Positions 33,678-47,822 of a stretch of DNA of 64,000 nucleotides are shown one piece after another (positions within the stretch are counted from its first letter, which is position 1; the number at the start of each line of letters is the position of its first letter). The notes below the pieces were generated by a model, which saw nothing but the letters and a program-made list of their open reading frames with translations, had not been told where the DNA came from and did no database searches. The stretch is from Anisus vortex (Eukaryota > Mollusca > Gastropoda > Planorbidae). Location: the NCBI GenBank assembly GCA_949126835.1, contig OX421497.1:45380715-45444714 (forward strand). The letters are read 5' to 3'. Made by a program: the position numbers and the translations under genes.

Positions 33678-33930
33678 AAAGTATCCCGTCGGACCAAATT
33701 GATCCTTAGGGCCAGTGAAGCAGCGTTCACCAGTTTTTGTGGCAACGGCATTCTAGGTGATTGTGTAGCCAGCACTCTGCACAACCGCCTTTTCTTTACC
33801 CCAACTAAGTTCAGGTACCCATCAGAGTTGGGTAGACTCAGGGACACTCTACAGACCCGGGAAAAAATCCTAGCCTGGACCTTCGGTACGCCAGTCGAAC
33901 GCGCTGCCTCAAGGACACCATGCCTCCCAG
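33678..33930 (-). mobile_element. tRNA-derived SINE
   Basis: Family blocks: gtgaagcagcgttcaccagt, aactaagttcaggtaccca, gagttgggtagactcaggga. Reverse orientation. Confidence 0.7.
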
Positions 33931-34199
33931 TGGAGATACAGGAATTATTTGTGTTATTAAAATTGTGACTATATAATTTTATACCGGAAAAATAAAACAC
34001 TAAGAGAAGTGAACATGTCCTTGGGTTATCAATGTCATAAACTTAATTTTAAATAGTTGTTGTTTTGTTTATAGTATTTTTTGTTTATTTTTCTACAAAT
34101 CTACAAATTTGATGAAATAAAATATATAAGGTTTCGTTATCACGTCTGTTGTATAAACTATTCTGTCAGGAAACATCTGTGTTTCTGGAATTGAGATGA

Positions 34200-36232
34200 C
34201 GAGATAGTCTTGTTAGTAGGATTCGTATGACGGGATAGTATGGAGCCGGGTTGTACTAGTCTTGTTAGTAGGATTCATATGACGAGATAGTAGTATGGAG
34301 CCGGGTTGTACTAGTCTTGTTAGTAGGATTCGTATGACGAGATAGATAGTATGGAGCCGGGTTGTACTAGTCTTGTTAGTAGGATTCATATGACGAGAAA
34401 GTATGGAGCCGGGTTGTACTAGTCTTGTTAGTAAGATTCGTATGACGAGATAGTATGGAGCCGGGTTGTACTAGTCTTGTTAGTAGAATTCATATGACGA
34501 GATATTATGGAGCCGGGTTGTACTAGTCTTGTTAGTAGGATTCATATGACGAGATATTATGGAGCCGGGTTGTACTAGTCTTGTTAGTAGGATTCATATG
34601 ACGAGATATTATGGAGCCGGGTTGTACTAGTCTTGTTAGTAGGATTCATATGACGAGAAAGTATGGAGCCGGGTTGTACTAGTCTTGTTAGTAGGATTCG
34701 TTTGACGAGATAGTATGGAGCCGGGTTGTACTAGTCTTGTTAGTAGAATTCATATGACGAGATATTATGGAGCCGGGTTGTACTAGTCTTGTTAGTAGGA
34801 TTCATATGACGAGATATTATGGAGCCGGGTTGTACTAGTCTTGTTAGTAGCATTCATATGACGAGATAGAATGGAGCCGGGTTGTACTAGTCTTGTTAGT
34901 AGCATTCATATGACGAGATATTATGGAGCCGGGTTGTACTAGTCTTGTTAGTAGGATTCATATGACGAGATAGAATGGAGCCGGGTTGTACTAGTCTTGT
35001 TAGTAGGATTCATATGACGAGATAGAATGGAGCCGGGTTGTACTAGTCTTGTTAGTAGCATTCATATGACGAGATATTATGGAGCCGGGTTGTACAAGTC
35101 TTGTTAGTAGGATTCATATGACGAGATATTATGGTGCCGGGTTGTACTAGTCTTGTTAGTAGGATTCGTATGACGAGATAGTATGGAGCCGGTTTGTACT
35201 AGTCGTGTTAGTAGGATTCATATGACGAGAAAGTAGTAAGGAGCCGGGTTGTACTAGTCTTGTTAGTAGGATTCATATGACGAGATAGTATGGAGCCGGG
35301 TTGTACTAGTCTTGTTAGTAGGATTCGTATGACGAGATAGTAGGGAGCCGTGATGTACTAGTCTTGTTAGTAGGATTCGTATGACGAGATAGTATGGAGC
35401 CGGGTTGTACTAGTCTTGTTAGTAGGATTCGTATGACTAGATAGTATGGAGCCGGGTTGTACTAGTCTTGTTAGTAGGATTCATATGACGAGATAGTATG
35501 GAGCCGGGTTGTACTAGTCTTGTTAGTAAGATTCGTATGACGAGATATTATGGAGCCGGGTTGTACTAGTCCTGTTAGTAGGATTGATATGATGGGATAG
35601 TATGGAGCCGGGTTGTACTGTTCTTGTTAGAAGGATACGTATGACGAGATAGTATGGAGCCGGGTTGTACTAGTCTTGTTAGTAGAATTCATATGACGAG
35701 ATAGTGTGGAGCCGGGTTGTACTAGTCTTGTTAGTAGGATTCATATGACGAGATATTATGGAGCCGGGTTGTACTTGTCTTGTTAGTAGGATTCATATGA
35801 CGAGATATTATGGAGCCGGGTTGTACTAGTCTTGTTAGTAGGATTCGTATGACGGGATAGTAGTGTTTAGCCGGGTTGTACTAGTCTTGTTAGTAGGATT
35901 CATATGACGAGATAGAATGGAGCCGAGTTTTACTAGTCTTGTTAGTAGGATTCATATGACGAGATATTATGGAGCCGGGTTGTACTAGTCTTGTTAGTAG
36001 AATTAATATGACGAGATATTATGGAGCCGGGTTGTACTTTTCTTGTTAGTAGGATTCATATGACGAGATAGTATGGAGCCGGGTTGTACTAGTCTTGTTA
36101 GTAGGATTCGTATGACGGGATAGTAGTGTTTAGCCGGGTTGTACTAGTCTTGTTAGTAGGACTCATATGACGAGATAGTAGTGTTTAGCCGGGTTGTACT
36201 AGTCTTGTTAGTAGGATTCATACGACGAAGAA
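34200..36232. repeat. 52-bp minisatellite array
   Basis: About 39 copies of tagtcttgttagtaggattc plus an atatgacgagat..atggagccgggttgtac end. Small length changes occur at the atag/atatt/atagtag position. The right edge stops about 30 nt from the splice donor of the candidate exon at 36264-36284. Confidence 0.92.
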
Positions 36233-36263
36233 AGGGAAAATGACGACGGTGATGCTGTCTTAC

Positions 36264-36284
36264 GAAGGTCTGTGGCACTTGGCT
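36264..36284 (-). CDS. 21-nt micro-exon, leftmost one found
   Basis: Strong acceptor (tttactttcctaacag) and donor (CTTC|gtaaga) around AGCCAAGTGCCACAGACCTTC, phase 1, encoding a junction Gln then PSATDL. The 52-bp minisatellite begins about 30 nt into its downstream intron. Confidence 0.5.
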
Positions 36285-39200
36285 CTGTTAGGAAAGTAAA
36301 GTTTAATACTGATAAGTAAGAACACATTTATATGGCATTTATATACATTTAGTGTATTTATTAACATATAGAGCCCATATACATATGTATATATATATTC
36401 ACTTAATCTTACTCGAAATATTGCAACTGTGACGCATGAGGGCGAGTCTGGAGTTAGCCCCTACTAAGCTGTCAGTTAGGTGCTAACAAAAATAATTAGC
36501 TCCTAGGGCGCCCTTTCCCCCCATTGCCTGTATTTAAACGACTGTGTATATTGAGAGAGAGAGAGAGAGAGAGATAGAGAGATAGCGATAACGCTGAGAG
36601 AGAGGGGTGAAAAGATGTGGCTTTGAGTGGGTAATTGTTCAAATGGTATTATTAATAAGAATATGTTGAAAAAGGTATAGTCAAATAAAGAACATTAAAT
36701 GTATACCAAAATAGACTATTAGACCACCAGCACTGAAGGCCTAAGTCACACCCCTGAGTGCTTCCTGTGGAACTGGACTCCAAAATTCAGAGCACATCCT
36801 GCAATTGGTGTCCACTCTACAGAGATGACCCATAACCAGGCCTGGCCTCAGGGAGTCACCGTGGAGGAAAAGTTTTGGGACCCTAAGCCATTCTTACCCG
36901 GTGTGTCAGAGAAACAGGACCCGCCAGTCTGACACAACAAAGGAAAATGAAACTGGAACGCTAAAGAAGAAGAAAAATTATACCAAAGTATTTATCAAAC
37001 CCAATAACTTGCGTTGAAAATAAATGGTATAGATGAAGAAATTTCGAGCATACGAAGAATACTTTATAAGTAAGTAGGTGTCCCATTCAGACCGACTTAT
37101 TCAAGGGGCAAGTAGAGGAAGGCGTTCACTTGAATCAGTGGCCATGGCATACAACGAGATGTGTGACCAGCGCAATGCCTTGACGACTTACTTATCATCC
37201 AACCAATCTCAGGAACCCCTTAGGGCCGGATAGACATAGAAACACCCGCCACACCTGGTAACAAATTCTAGCCTTCACCAGGATACGAGCTCGGGACTTT
37301 TGTACGTACATCGCCAACACATCGTTTAGTCTAGTCTAATTTCTAATTCGCAGCCCAATCACCCTACAAAAATAATGAACTTTTACTTACGAGTTAATGG
37401 TTGGGCTCGTTTGCAACAACAGGAACATAGAGTCTCTTTGACTTTGACATTGGGACCTGATTAGATACAGGTATTTTAAAATAATTCATTACAAATATGA
37501 AATAGTATTTGTTTCTGTTTGTTCATTGTCAAAAAGTCTTTAAAAATATTTTAAAAAACTGGGTTTTATGTCACAGATAATTGAACCATTAACATTGTCG
37601 ATTGTGGCCATAAAATCGTTTGTTCTATTAGTTTAAAAAAAAACATTTTCGTGTATTTCGGCAATTTGTCTATAACTTTAATCTTAAAGGAAAATGTCCT
37701 TGATGTATCTGGAAGAAAGTCGGCAATTGGTTTACCATTATTTAAATTTCAATTATATCCACAAAATTCACGCTGAATGGGGATGCCATGGAAGCAAACG
37801 ACCATTATAGTCAACAAATGTTATATTTATAAAGTAAACTGCGATTTGATTTAACGTCTCACCCTTTCTCTCTTATTTCACACCTACAACAACTAGATCT
37901 TAACATTAACTGTATCGCCTTCCATTTAGAGTATTCGGCAGATTTCATTGACGCTGTGCCAGACTTTTATTAAGGTTATAATATTAATGTATGAAACTTA
38001 TTAACTGGCTTTTCATTTAGCAGTTTATATTATATTATGATTGATTTATTGCGATATCTCTGAACAACATTACACACACATATATATATATATATATCTT
38101 TTTAGACCATACTTACACACCAATAAAGCAAACTGTAAAGTATATTACCAACAAACTGGCCACTGGCCAACTTTTTTTAATAGCCAACGTATGGCTCTAC
38201 GACTTTAGATCATATTAGATCTATATTATGAAAGATGATCAACACATTATAGTGTCTGTTAGTAAACATCCAGTAGGATGAACTGTAGTTGATGCAGACT
38301 TTTTATTTCTATGTTTATGTAATAACAATATTCTAGTCTTCAAGGTATATAATATAATTACCTTTTAAATCTTGCCCTGAATGCATAACAAATAATAATG
38401 GTATTCTTTTCTTGAATGTATAAAATGCAATTACTTTTTCATTATTGTCTAAAAACTATGAACATAATTACCTTTTTTATTATTGTCTATAAAGTATAAA
38501 ATTTAATTACCTTTTATTTCTTGTACTAAAGGTAACAGTGATTACCTCTAAAAAAATTTGTAAATTATAATTACCTTTGAATATGTTTCTTTAAGGTATA
38601 CACGTTTAATTACCTTTTACTTCTTGTCTTGATGGTTTAGTAGATATCCTTGAATGCGAACTTTTGATGCTTTTGAGTTCTATGTATTATTTAAAGAAAA
38701 ACAACAAAACACTTACACTTAGATTCCGTACATAGCGATGACACCTTAGACCACACACATGTGTAATGTAATTTATTTTACGTTTGAAATTAAATAGACG
38801 TGCTTTTTATTCTTAGAAATAGGAATATTTTTTAACAATTGTGTATACAATTTAATATATAGTAAAGTATAGTACCCTTCGGACCGAATTGATCCATAGG
38901 TCCGGTGATGCAGCGTTCACCAGTTTCTGTGGCCACGGCATATTAGGTGATTGTGTGGCTAGCACTATGCACAGCCGCCTTTACTATACCCCAACTAATG
39001 TCAGGTTCCCATCAGGGCTGGGTAAACTCAGGGAAACCCTAAAGTACCGGGATAAAAATCCTAGCCTGCACCAGGAATCGAACCCGGGACCTTCGGTACG
39101 CCAGCGAACACGCTGCCGCACGGCCAACATGCCCCCTATTGAATATAGGACGAGGCTTTTTATGTTCTACTGTTATCTACGAGACAAAAAAGGGTCACCA

Positions 39201-42200
39201 TAAAATATATTTACATTTTAATGTTTGCTTTAATAAGTTAATTAAAACTATATAAAAATCTTGTCGTATCTTATATATTACAGACGCTTTTTCTATAAAG
39301 AATATTATTGCGTCCTATGCTCATCCGTGGTCTGAGTCTAGTCTTGCATTTTTATTAATGTTTTAAATGAGGTTAAGTTACTGGTTTTCCTAAGTTTGTT
39401 CAAGCAACCATTCTCGAAAGACACTCGGTAAGAAAGAGTACTTATGTGCATTTGTTCTCGCATAAATGATAAGGAAAGTGTTTTTGTCGTTATGCTTTTC
39501 TAAGCATTACAAAAGGTTTTTATTGGGTTGTATTTCTAAATTTTACTACTTTACTCTTGAAGTTATATTAAATAATTACTAGTCTAATTACCTTTTAGCT
39601 CTTGTCTTGAAGGTTTGATAGATATCTCTGATGGAGAAACTGTCATGTCTATGGGTTCTATAATTAACGATTAAAACAAAAAACCTTAAACTTAGATCAC
39701 ATTCATTTAATTTAATAGATATCACAGTTTAGATAAGCACTGGTGTGGGGTAATTTACGTTTAAAATCACATTGTGAGGCCGGGTGGTCTTGTCGTAAGC
39801 ACACCGAACACACACAAAAAATAGAATAAACGTGTGTAAGCTTATAAGACAAATAATCATTTATCGTAACATCATTACAAATTACCTTTTAATTCTTGTC
39901 TTGAAGGTTTAGTAGATATCTTAACATGTGTACTGTTTTTGTCGTTGAGGGCTATATTTAAATCATAAAAAAACAACAACATTGAAACTTATATCACTTG
40001 TAGGCCTAACATATTTTGTATAGACATCACAACAATGACAACGTAAACCCCGCACAGGAGTGTAGGGTAGTTCACGTTTAAAAACAAATAATGCGAAGTC
40101 TTCTTTTCCTAATATCAATATAAATATTACTATGTTGACAAATTGTCAAAAGTTTAATATAGACATGAAGTTTTTTCGTCTATTATTGTAATGTATGGAT
40201 GAACGGTTCATCACAAAATAATATCATATATATATATCTTATAAAATTGACAAGTGTTTTTATAATTATGTGTTACAGAATAGATTTTTTTATTTTGGGG
40301 GGTGGGGACATACCATAACCATCTTTCAATATGACGAATTTTCATATTTATTTTTAGAAATGAAATTCAATTCCGTGTTTAAAGACACAGATACATAATA
40401 CTTATACAAATATCCATATCTAGTATTAGTAAAAAGAACTTAAAAGCAGTTTATGCCTGATCATGATAAGAGACTGGGTTTCATGTTGCAGATAATTGAG
40501 CTATTAACACAGACATTGTCGATTCTAACCGTAGGCTTACAATCTTTCTTCTATTAATTTAAGAGAGTAATTTTCATGTGTTTTAACCTTTCGTCCATAC
40601 CTTCAATTTCCAATGGAAAAGTTCCTCGATGTATCTAAAAGCAAGCTGGCAATCGGTTAACCATTATTTAATTTTTTTATGATATGCATAATATCCACGA
40701 TGAATGGGATGTCATGGCAAATTTAATAGTATGAAGTAAAAGAATTCATTTTTCATTTTATTTTACATGAGAATTTACGAGAATGTACCTTGTTTATATT
40801 CCTTTGATTTCCGTCGGCAACAGCAATTGCAAAGTCGGGATTTACTTTTCCTTCTGGAATGTTTCTCTAAAAGTGTAACAGACAATAAAATATCCAACAT
40901 TAAAAAGTTACGTTGGACTCAGAATAAAGTTATACAATGACTAATGACAAGTTGCTTTAGGTTGTTGTAATTCTAAGCTGCACCACCTTTAAGCAACTCA
41001 TATGTCTACATTTTTTTTCAAGCTGTTTTTTTTAATTAGCATTAATTTAATTGAGATTGGAAGTTACACAATTGACAAACACAATTCATATCTTTAACCG
41101 GAATGCGCAACTGATAATTTTCCTTAAACCAAGAGCATCAGTTAGAATTGTAACAAGACTAGCAAGCCTAAATAAAACAAATATGATGCTTGTCCATCGG
41201 TTTCGATGAAGGCCGTCCTCTGACAGAGTAATAGTTGCTTGTGGGTCGGGAGATGGCTGATGAGGGCTATTCTTGCCCGAAAGTGTTGGGAGAACGGATG
41301 CGAGGCTTGATAGCCAGTGGTAGCGGAGCTGACTTCGCTGGATCTTCTGAGGTGTCGCATTTCAATTGCGACCAGCCGCATTTCTCTTCGTGGGCTGCTT
41401 CTCCAGTGAAGGTCATGTTGCGCCAAGAGGATCGGTCCTCGGCTGGGTTTATCCAGTTGTAAGGATCGATTTCAAAGTTTCTTCAGGGGGCCTTCAGGGT
41501 GTCTTTAAACCGCTTCTTTTGCCCTCCGCGCAAGCGCTTTCCTGCGACTAGTTCACCATAGAAAATCTTCTTGGGTAGTCGTCCTTCTGGCATGCGCACA
41601 GCATGACCTGCCCATCTGAGCTAGGCTTTTCCTAGTAGGGCGTAAATGCTTGGCATATCGGTCTGTCCGAGCACCTCAGTGCTAATGTAGGTGGTAGAAA
41701 TCGAACAATGAAAATAAAGGCGGAAAATGCAAATGTCTTTGTCCATATGAGATTAAGTTTAAATTAAATGTAACTGAATTTTTTCATTACATTCATCTAA
41801 AAGGACACTATAGTTGTACATAACATTCATCTATAAAGACAATATACTTTTACATTACATTCACCTCTGTGGGATTTCCTAGAATACAGCGAAGTTCCTC
41901 GCGACGATACAGTGAACGCTGGGGGGAGAAAAATTAAACAATATACATCAAGAGAAATTACTGGGATTTTAAAAATAAAAATGCAAGACTAGACTTAAGC
42001 CCTTGATAAGTGTATCGCACATAAGCCTTCTCTATCCAGCGAATATATGTTATACATTTTAATAAGTGAAGACGTTTCTTTAAAAAAAGTATCATAAACA
42101 TATTGTAAATGCAATAACTTATTATATTATATGTTTTTAAGCCAATTAAACTAGTATCAATGCAATTGTGTAGAAGTCATTCACGTAGGCCTACTTTCTT

Positions 42201-45200
42201 TTAAGACTGACATTTAAAAAGGTTTTCAAAACATTATTGACAATGGATTTAACTTAAGCCTTAACAAAAAAATACATATTTGTATGAGTTGAATTAACGC
42301 TCTGTGGACCGCACTATCAGGTAAGCAGCTTTGGGAAAGGAGACGCAAATAGTACAGGCCATCCTTGCAACAAAGGTCACAGAGAGGAGAGCCATCAGGA
42401 AAGCAAAAGTCAGTGACTTGCGTTTTTTGGACAGACGGATGCCATATATTTCATAAAATATAAAGTCATAGCAAACAATAAAACACGTATATCGGTATTC
42501 ACCATAAAAACAAATTAACATATTATCATAAAGTATCCCGTCGGACCAAATTGATCCATGGGGCCGGTGATGCAGCGTTCAACAGTTTCTGTGGCCACCG
42601 CGTACTAGGTTATTGTGTGGCCAGCACTATGCACGGTCGCCTTTACTTTACGGGGAAAAATGCTAGCCTGCACCAGGATTCGAACCCTGGACCTTCGGTA
42701 CGCCAGTCGAACGCTCTGCTGATCGGCCACCGAGCCCCTTGGTTTGCTTTTATGAGTTTATTTCGGGTTCCGTTACAAATGGCAAAAATAGTCACTAGGT
42801 GTTTGTTTCTCTGACAATTCTTCATGAGAGAGTGTAAATATGGAACAGATTTAACTTATTTAGTATACAAACCTTTGGAATCCGCCTTTGAGGAGAAAGA
42901 TGTCGCAATGGAGTGTCCACTTTTCTTTTCTCTATGTTCTGATTATTTAGAATTACAATGTTACTCAATTACTCTGAAACGCTTAAACAAAATACTATTT
43001 AAAAAACAAAACAACGTAAAGACAAACTCGTTATTTAATAGTAGGCTATATACAAGCTGCAAATGATAAAAGGTAAGTTTGAATTAAATAATACTATTCA
43101 AATAACTTACATTTAATTGTCTCACTTTTTCAATGTATTTGATGTTTCAGAACATAATTCTATTTTTAAGGGAAATGGTATCTTAAAAAAAAAAAAAACA
43201 ACGTATATTTATTCAAAGCGGGTGAAGTTTTTTGTACAAAGATAATTTGAACGTTTTGTTTACCTGATGTATGGTCTATAGATTTCTGTTTAGAGCAACG
43301 AAAGCAGCCACAAGACTTCTTTTTCTTAGTATGTTTATCTGAAGGTGTAAAAATAAATTAGCACTGAAAATGAAGTAAAAAGTATCCCGTGGGACCTAGT
43401 TGATCTATGGGGCCGGTGGAGCAGCGTTCAACAGTTTCTGTGACCACGGCATTCTAGGGGATTGTGTGACCAGCACTATGCACTGCAGCCTTTACTTAAC
43501 CTCAACTAAGGTCAGGAACACCCTCCAGACCCAAAAAAAAATAATATTTGACTTCAACCCAGGATTCGAACCCAGGACCTTCGGTACGCCAGTCAACCGC
43601 GGTGCGACCGTGCCTCCTTAGCAATGAAAAAAAATATATTGGACAGTGGTAGATATAGAGTCTAAATACATCCTAACAAACTTTATAGTAAACAAAGCTT
43701 CTGGTCCAGATGAAATGCCAGCAAAACTGCTTAAATAACTCAATAATGATCTCCAATATTTAAAATACTTTTTCAGGCCTCTCTAAACCAGGGCAACTGG
43801 AAAATAGCCAATGTCACCCCCCCCCCTTTTTTTTTTTTAAAAAGTAAATAAATCTGTCCCGGAAATTACAGACCTGCCTCCCTTTTAAGCATAACATGCA
43901 AAATACTTGAACATATAATATATAGTAGCATAGTAAATCACTTAGACAAACACTATGCACTGTGCCCACACGTTCCTTATCCGTTTTGTGAGAACAAATG
44001 CATATAACTACTCTTTCTTCCCGAGTGGCATCGAAGAATGGAATAGGTTTCCTGAACAAGCCAGGAAAACATAACTTAACATCATTTAAAACACTAATAT
44101 AAATGCAGGACTAGACTCGGACCATGGATGAGGGTGGGACGAAGCAATCTTCTTTAAAGAAGGAGCGTCTGTAATATATAAGATCATCATCATCAATCCC
44201 ATGACCGTTGAGGTCGTTGAGGGGAGCGAATGGACACTACGGCAGTCAACTTTCTCCACTTTTGCCTATCTTGTGCGGTGGTCAATAGTTGAGTCAACTG
44301 TAGCCCTGTCCAATCCTTGACATTGTCGAACCAGCATCTCCGCTGACGGCCTCTCTTACGCCCACCTTCTACCGTGCCCTGGAGGATTGTTTTTGTCAGG
44401 ATATTGTGCCGCAACACATGACCGGACCATGTCAGTTTGCGTCGTTTGATTGTTGCCATAATGTTTTCTTGAGGGCCTACAATTGAGGCTATTCTGTCTC
44501 ACACATACGCATTAGTCCTGTGTTCTACGTAGGAGATTCGAAGTATTTTTCTCATGCATTTATTTTCGAACGCTTGCAAGTTGTTTTCAGTTGCTGATAG
44601 AAGCGTCCATGTCTCAAATCCATACAGAGCAATAGTTCTGACTAGGGTTCTGTAAAGTCTGAGCTTTGTTGGGAGACCAATGCTTTTACTGGTCCAGATT
44701 AGGCGAGCCATTTGCGCCATTGCAGTCCCAATCCTTGCTTGAATTTCTGGCTCACAGTGTCCGTCTGCGGATATGGTTGCTCCTAGATATTTGAAACTAT
44801 TTACTTCTTCCAATTGTTGTTGGTTCAATATAATGTTTGCACTTCTGGCATCAGTGGTGTTCATCATTATTTTACTCTTTTCTGAACTGATTTCCATTCC
44901 GTATGCCTTTGCTCTATCAGCAAGCTCTATCAATATATTAAATAAGTATAACCAATTCTTATAATGGTTTGTTACAATCGTTACGTAACGATGCACAGAT
45001 TACGTTGTTTGTCCCATATTTCACCGAGGATGACCACGTGTCCCTATATCTTTGTACCCTCTGTGGTGGCTTATTAGGCCTATATACGCGCCCTGTAGAA
45101 AGTGCCTCTTTGCATAGTTCACACTTAGAGGATGTGGCTTTAAGAAATGGCAGCTCTATTCAGAGTGCATGACTTTGGATTTTCTTTGTGGCTGTTATAG

Positions 45201-47725
45201 CTCATCTTTTCACATTCAATGCTACTGCCAAGAGTGTGTGCCAGTTAAAAATAGCATGAAGCTAATTGGCTCGGTTCTTAAACGTAAGTAATAAATGTTA
45301 TCAAAAACATATATAAAAGTATTGTCTAGTTATGTATAAAATTGTATTTATCATCTCTGCAGTGGGAGTCCGAACAAAGACTATAGTAAGATGGACCGAT
45401 TGCTTTGATATTTCTGCTATTTGATAACGTGAAACACTTAGTTTCGTAATTTCCCATCGCACTTTCGGTTTAGTAATTCGCTTTGATTTTCTCAATGGAA
45501 AATTAAGATTGAAATTTTAAGTTGTATAGAGTTGAAGGAGCGTAGAAGTCATTCAAGTCCGTTGCGCACGGAAAAAAAGAACCAATAAGCTAGACTAGAG
45601 TATCAATGTGAGACTAGAGTATCAATGTGCGACTAGAATATCCATGTGAGACTAGAGTATCCATGTGAGACTAGAGTATCCATGTGAGACTAGAGTATCC
45701 ATGTGAGACTAGAGTATCCGTGTGAGACTAGAGTATCCATGTGAGACTAGTGACTAGAGTATCCATGTAAGACTAGAGTATCCATGTGAGACTAGAGTAT
45801 CAATGTGAGACTAGAGTATCAATGTGAGAGTAGAGTATCAATGTGCGACTAGAATATCCATGTGAGACTAGAGTATCCATGTGAGACTAGAGTATCCATG
45901 TGAGACTAGAGTATCAATGTGAGACTAGAGTATCAATGTGCGACTAGAATATCCATGTGAGACTAGAGTATCCATTTGAGACTAGAGTATCAATGTGAGA
46001 CTAGAGTATCAATGTGAGACTAGAGTATCAATGTGCGACTAGAATATCCATGTGAGACTAGAGTATCCGTGTGAGACTAGAGTATCCATGTGAGACTAGA
46101 GTATCCATGTGAGACTAGAGTATCAATGTGAGATATATAGACTAGAGTTACCTTTGGTCTCTTTCCTTGAATGACGGGACTCTTTCTGTGAAGGAACTTT
46201 CATCGTTTCCTCAAGTTCTATGTTTTCGATATATGAAAAACAATTGCTAAATTAAATATAGACAGAAATATAGTCATTTGTAGCTTAAAATGTAGGCATA
46301 TATAGCTTAAAATATGGGCATATATAGATTATAATATAGGCATTTATAGCTTATAATGTGGGCATATATAGCTTATAATATGGGTATGAATAGTTTATAA
46401 TGTGGGCATATATAGCTTATAATGTGGGCATATAAAGCCCCCGAGAGACCTTAAAGACATTGGAAGGTCTTTAACTATCCCTATAGGCCAGCGGTTCCCA
46501 AACTGTGGGTCGAATGACCATTTAATAATAATAATAATATTTGTATAGCGCTGCCAACAAACATAATGTAAGCTCAGAGCACGTTTAACATACAACTAAG
46601 AATACGAGGGTCGCCAATTATAGTCGCCAAAGACCTTCGGAAAACGTTCGTGTTGTCATTAGAAATATAGGCCTTAACCTATACCGGTATCTTGCAATAT
46701 TGAATAAATTTGTTTTAATGTTTTCTTTTCTTTTAAATGATTAATCGCTATTCTTTATTTAGGTTCGATTTGTAACAATAAAAATACATCTTGCATATCA
46801 AATATTTACATTGCATTAAGTACAATTCATAACAGTCGCAAAATGTAGGTATACAAATATTTCTTTTTTTTTTTTTTTTTTGGGGGGGGGGGGAGGGTCG
46901 TCAGAACATGAGAAACAGTATAAAGGGGTCGCGGCCTAAAAAAGTTTGGGAACCACAATAATATTAAAGGTGGAAATATCACACACAAAGAACAACTTTA
47001 TGAATAAGTTTGCATATTTGTTCGTAATTAAAGTTTTTCATGCTAGTTATCATTTTTCTTTGTAATAATTCTTATTTTAAAAAATTTAAACTGTGACGTT
47101 GAGATTATAAGCTTCTAACAATTGAGTGATCCAGTTACCTTTTTTAGCATGCATCGACATCAGCGAAGTCATGCGTGATAAATTTGATTCTGTGTTAGAA
47201 CATGAACATATTGTATAGAGATGGACCGGTATAATACGTAAGGAGTTGGATAAACAGGAAGATTTATCTAAATATATTTGTAGCTAAATATAAATCAAAC
47301 ATAGATACATTATTTGATACATTGTTAAATGTGCTGAAAGTTGGGAAAATTGACATATAGATAGACGGATAGATAAACAGACAGACAGACATGTAGATGG
47401 ATAGATAGATAGATAGATGCATAGATAGATAGATGAAGGATGGATAGAGGGATAAATGGTGGATGGATGAACAGACTGAGAGATAGATAGATAGACAATA
47501 TATACAGATAGAGAGGTAGTTGCATAAAAAGCTAGAAAGATAGATAGATAAATATATAGTAGTTGGATAGTATATTAGTTATATTGATAGACAGATAGAT
47601 AAATACATAGATTAAAAGATATATAGATAGATAGTTGATAGATAAATCGATATATTGATGATAGATATCTAAATAGATGAATAGACAGAGAGACAGATAG
47701 ACAGACAGATTGATTGATAGATAGG

Positions 47726-47822
<97 letters not shown>

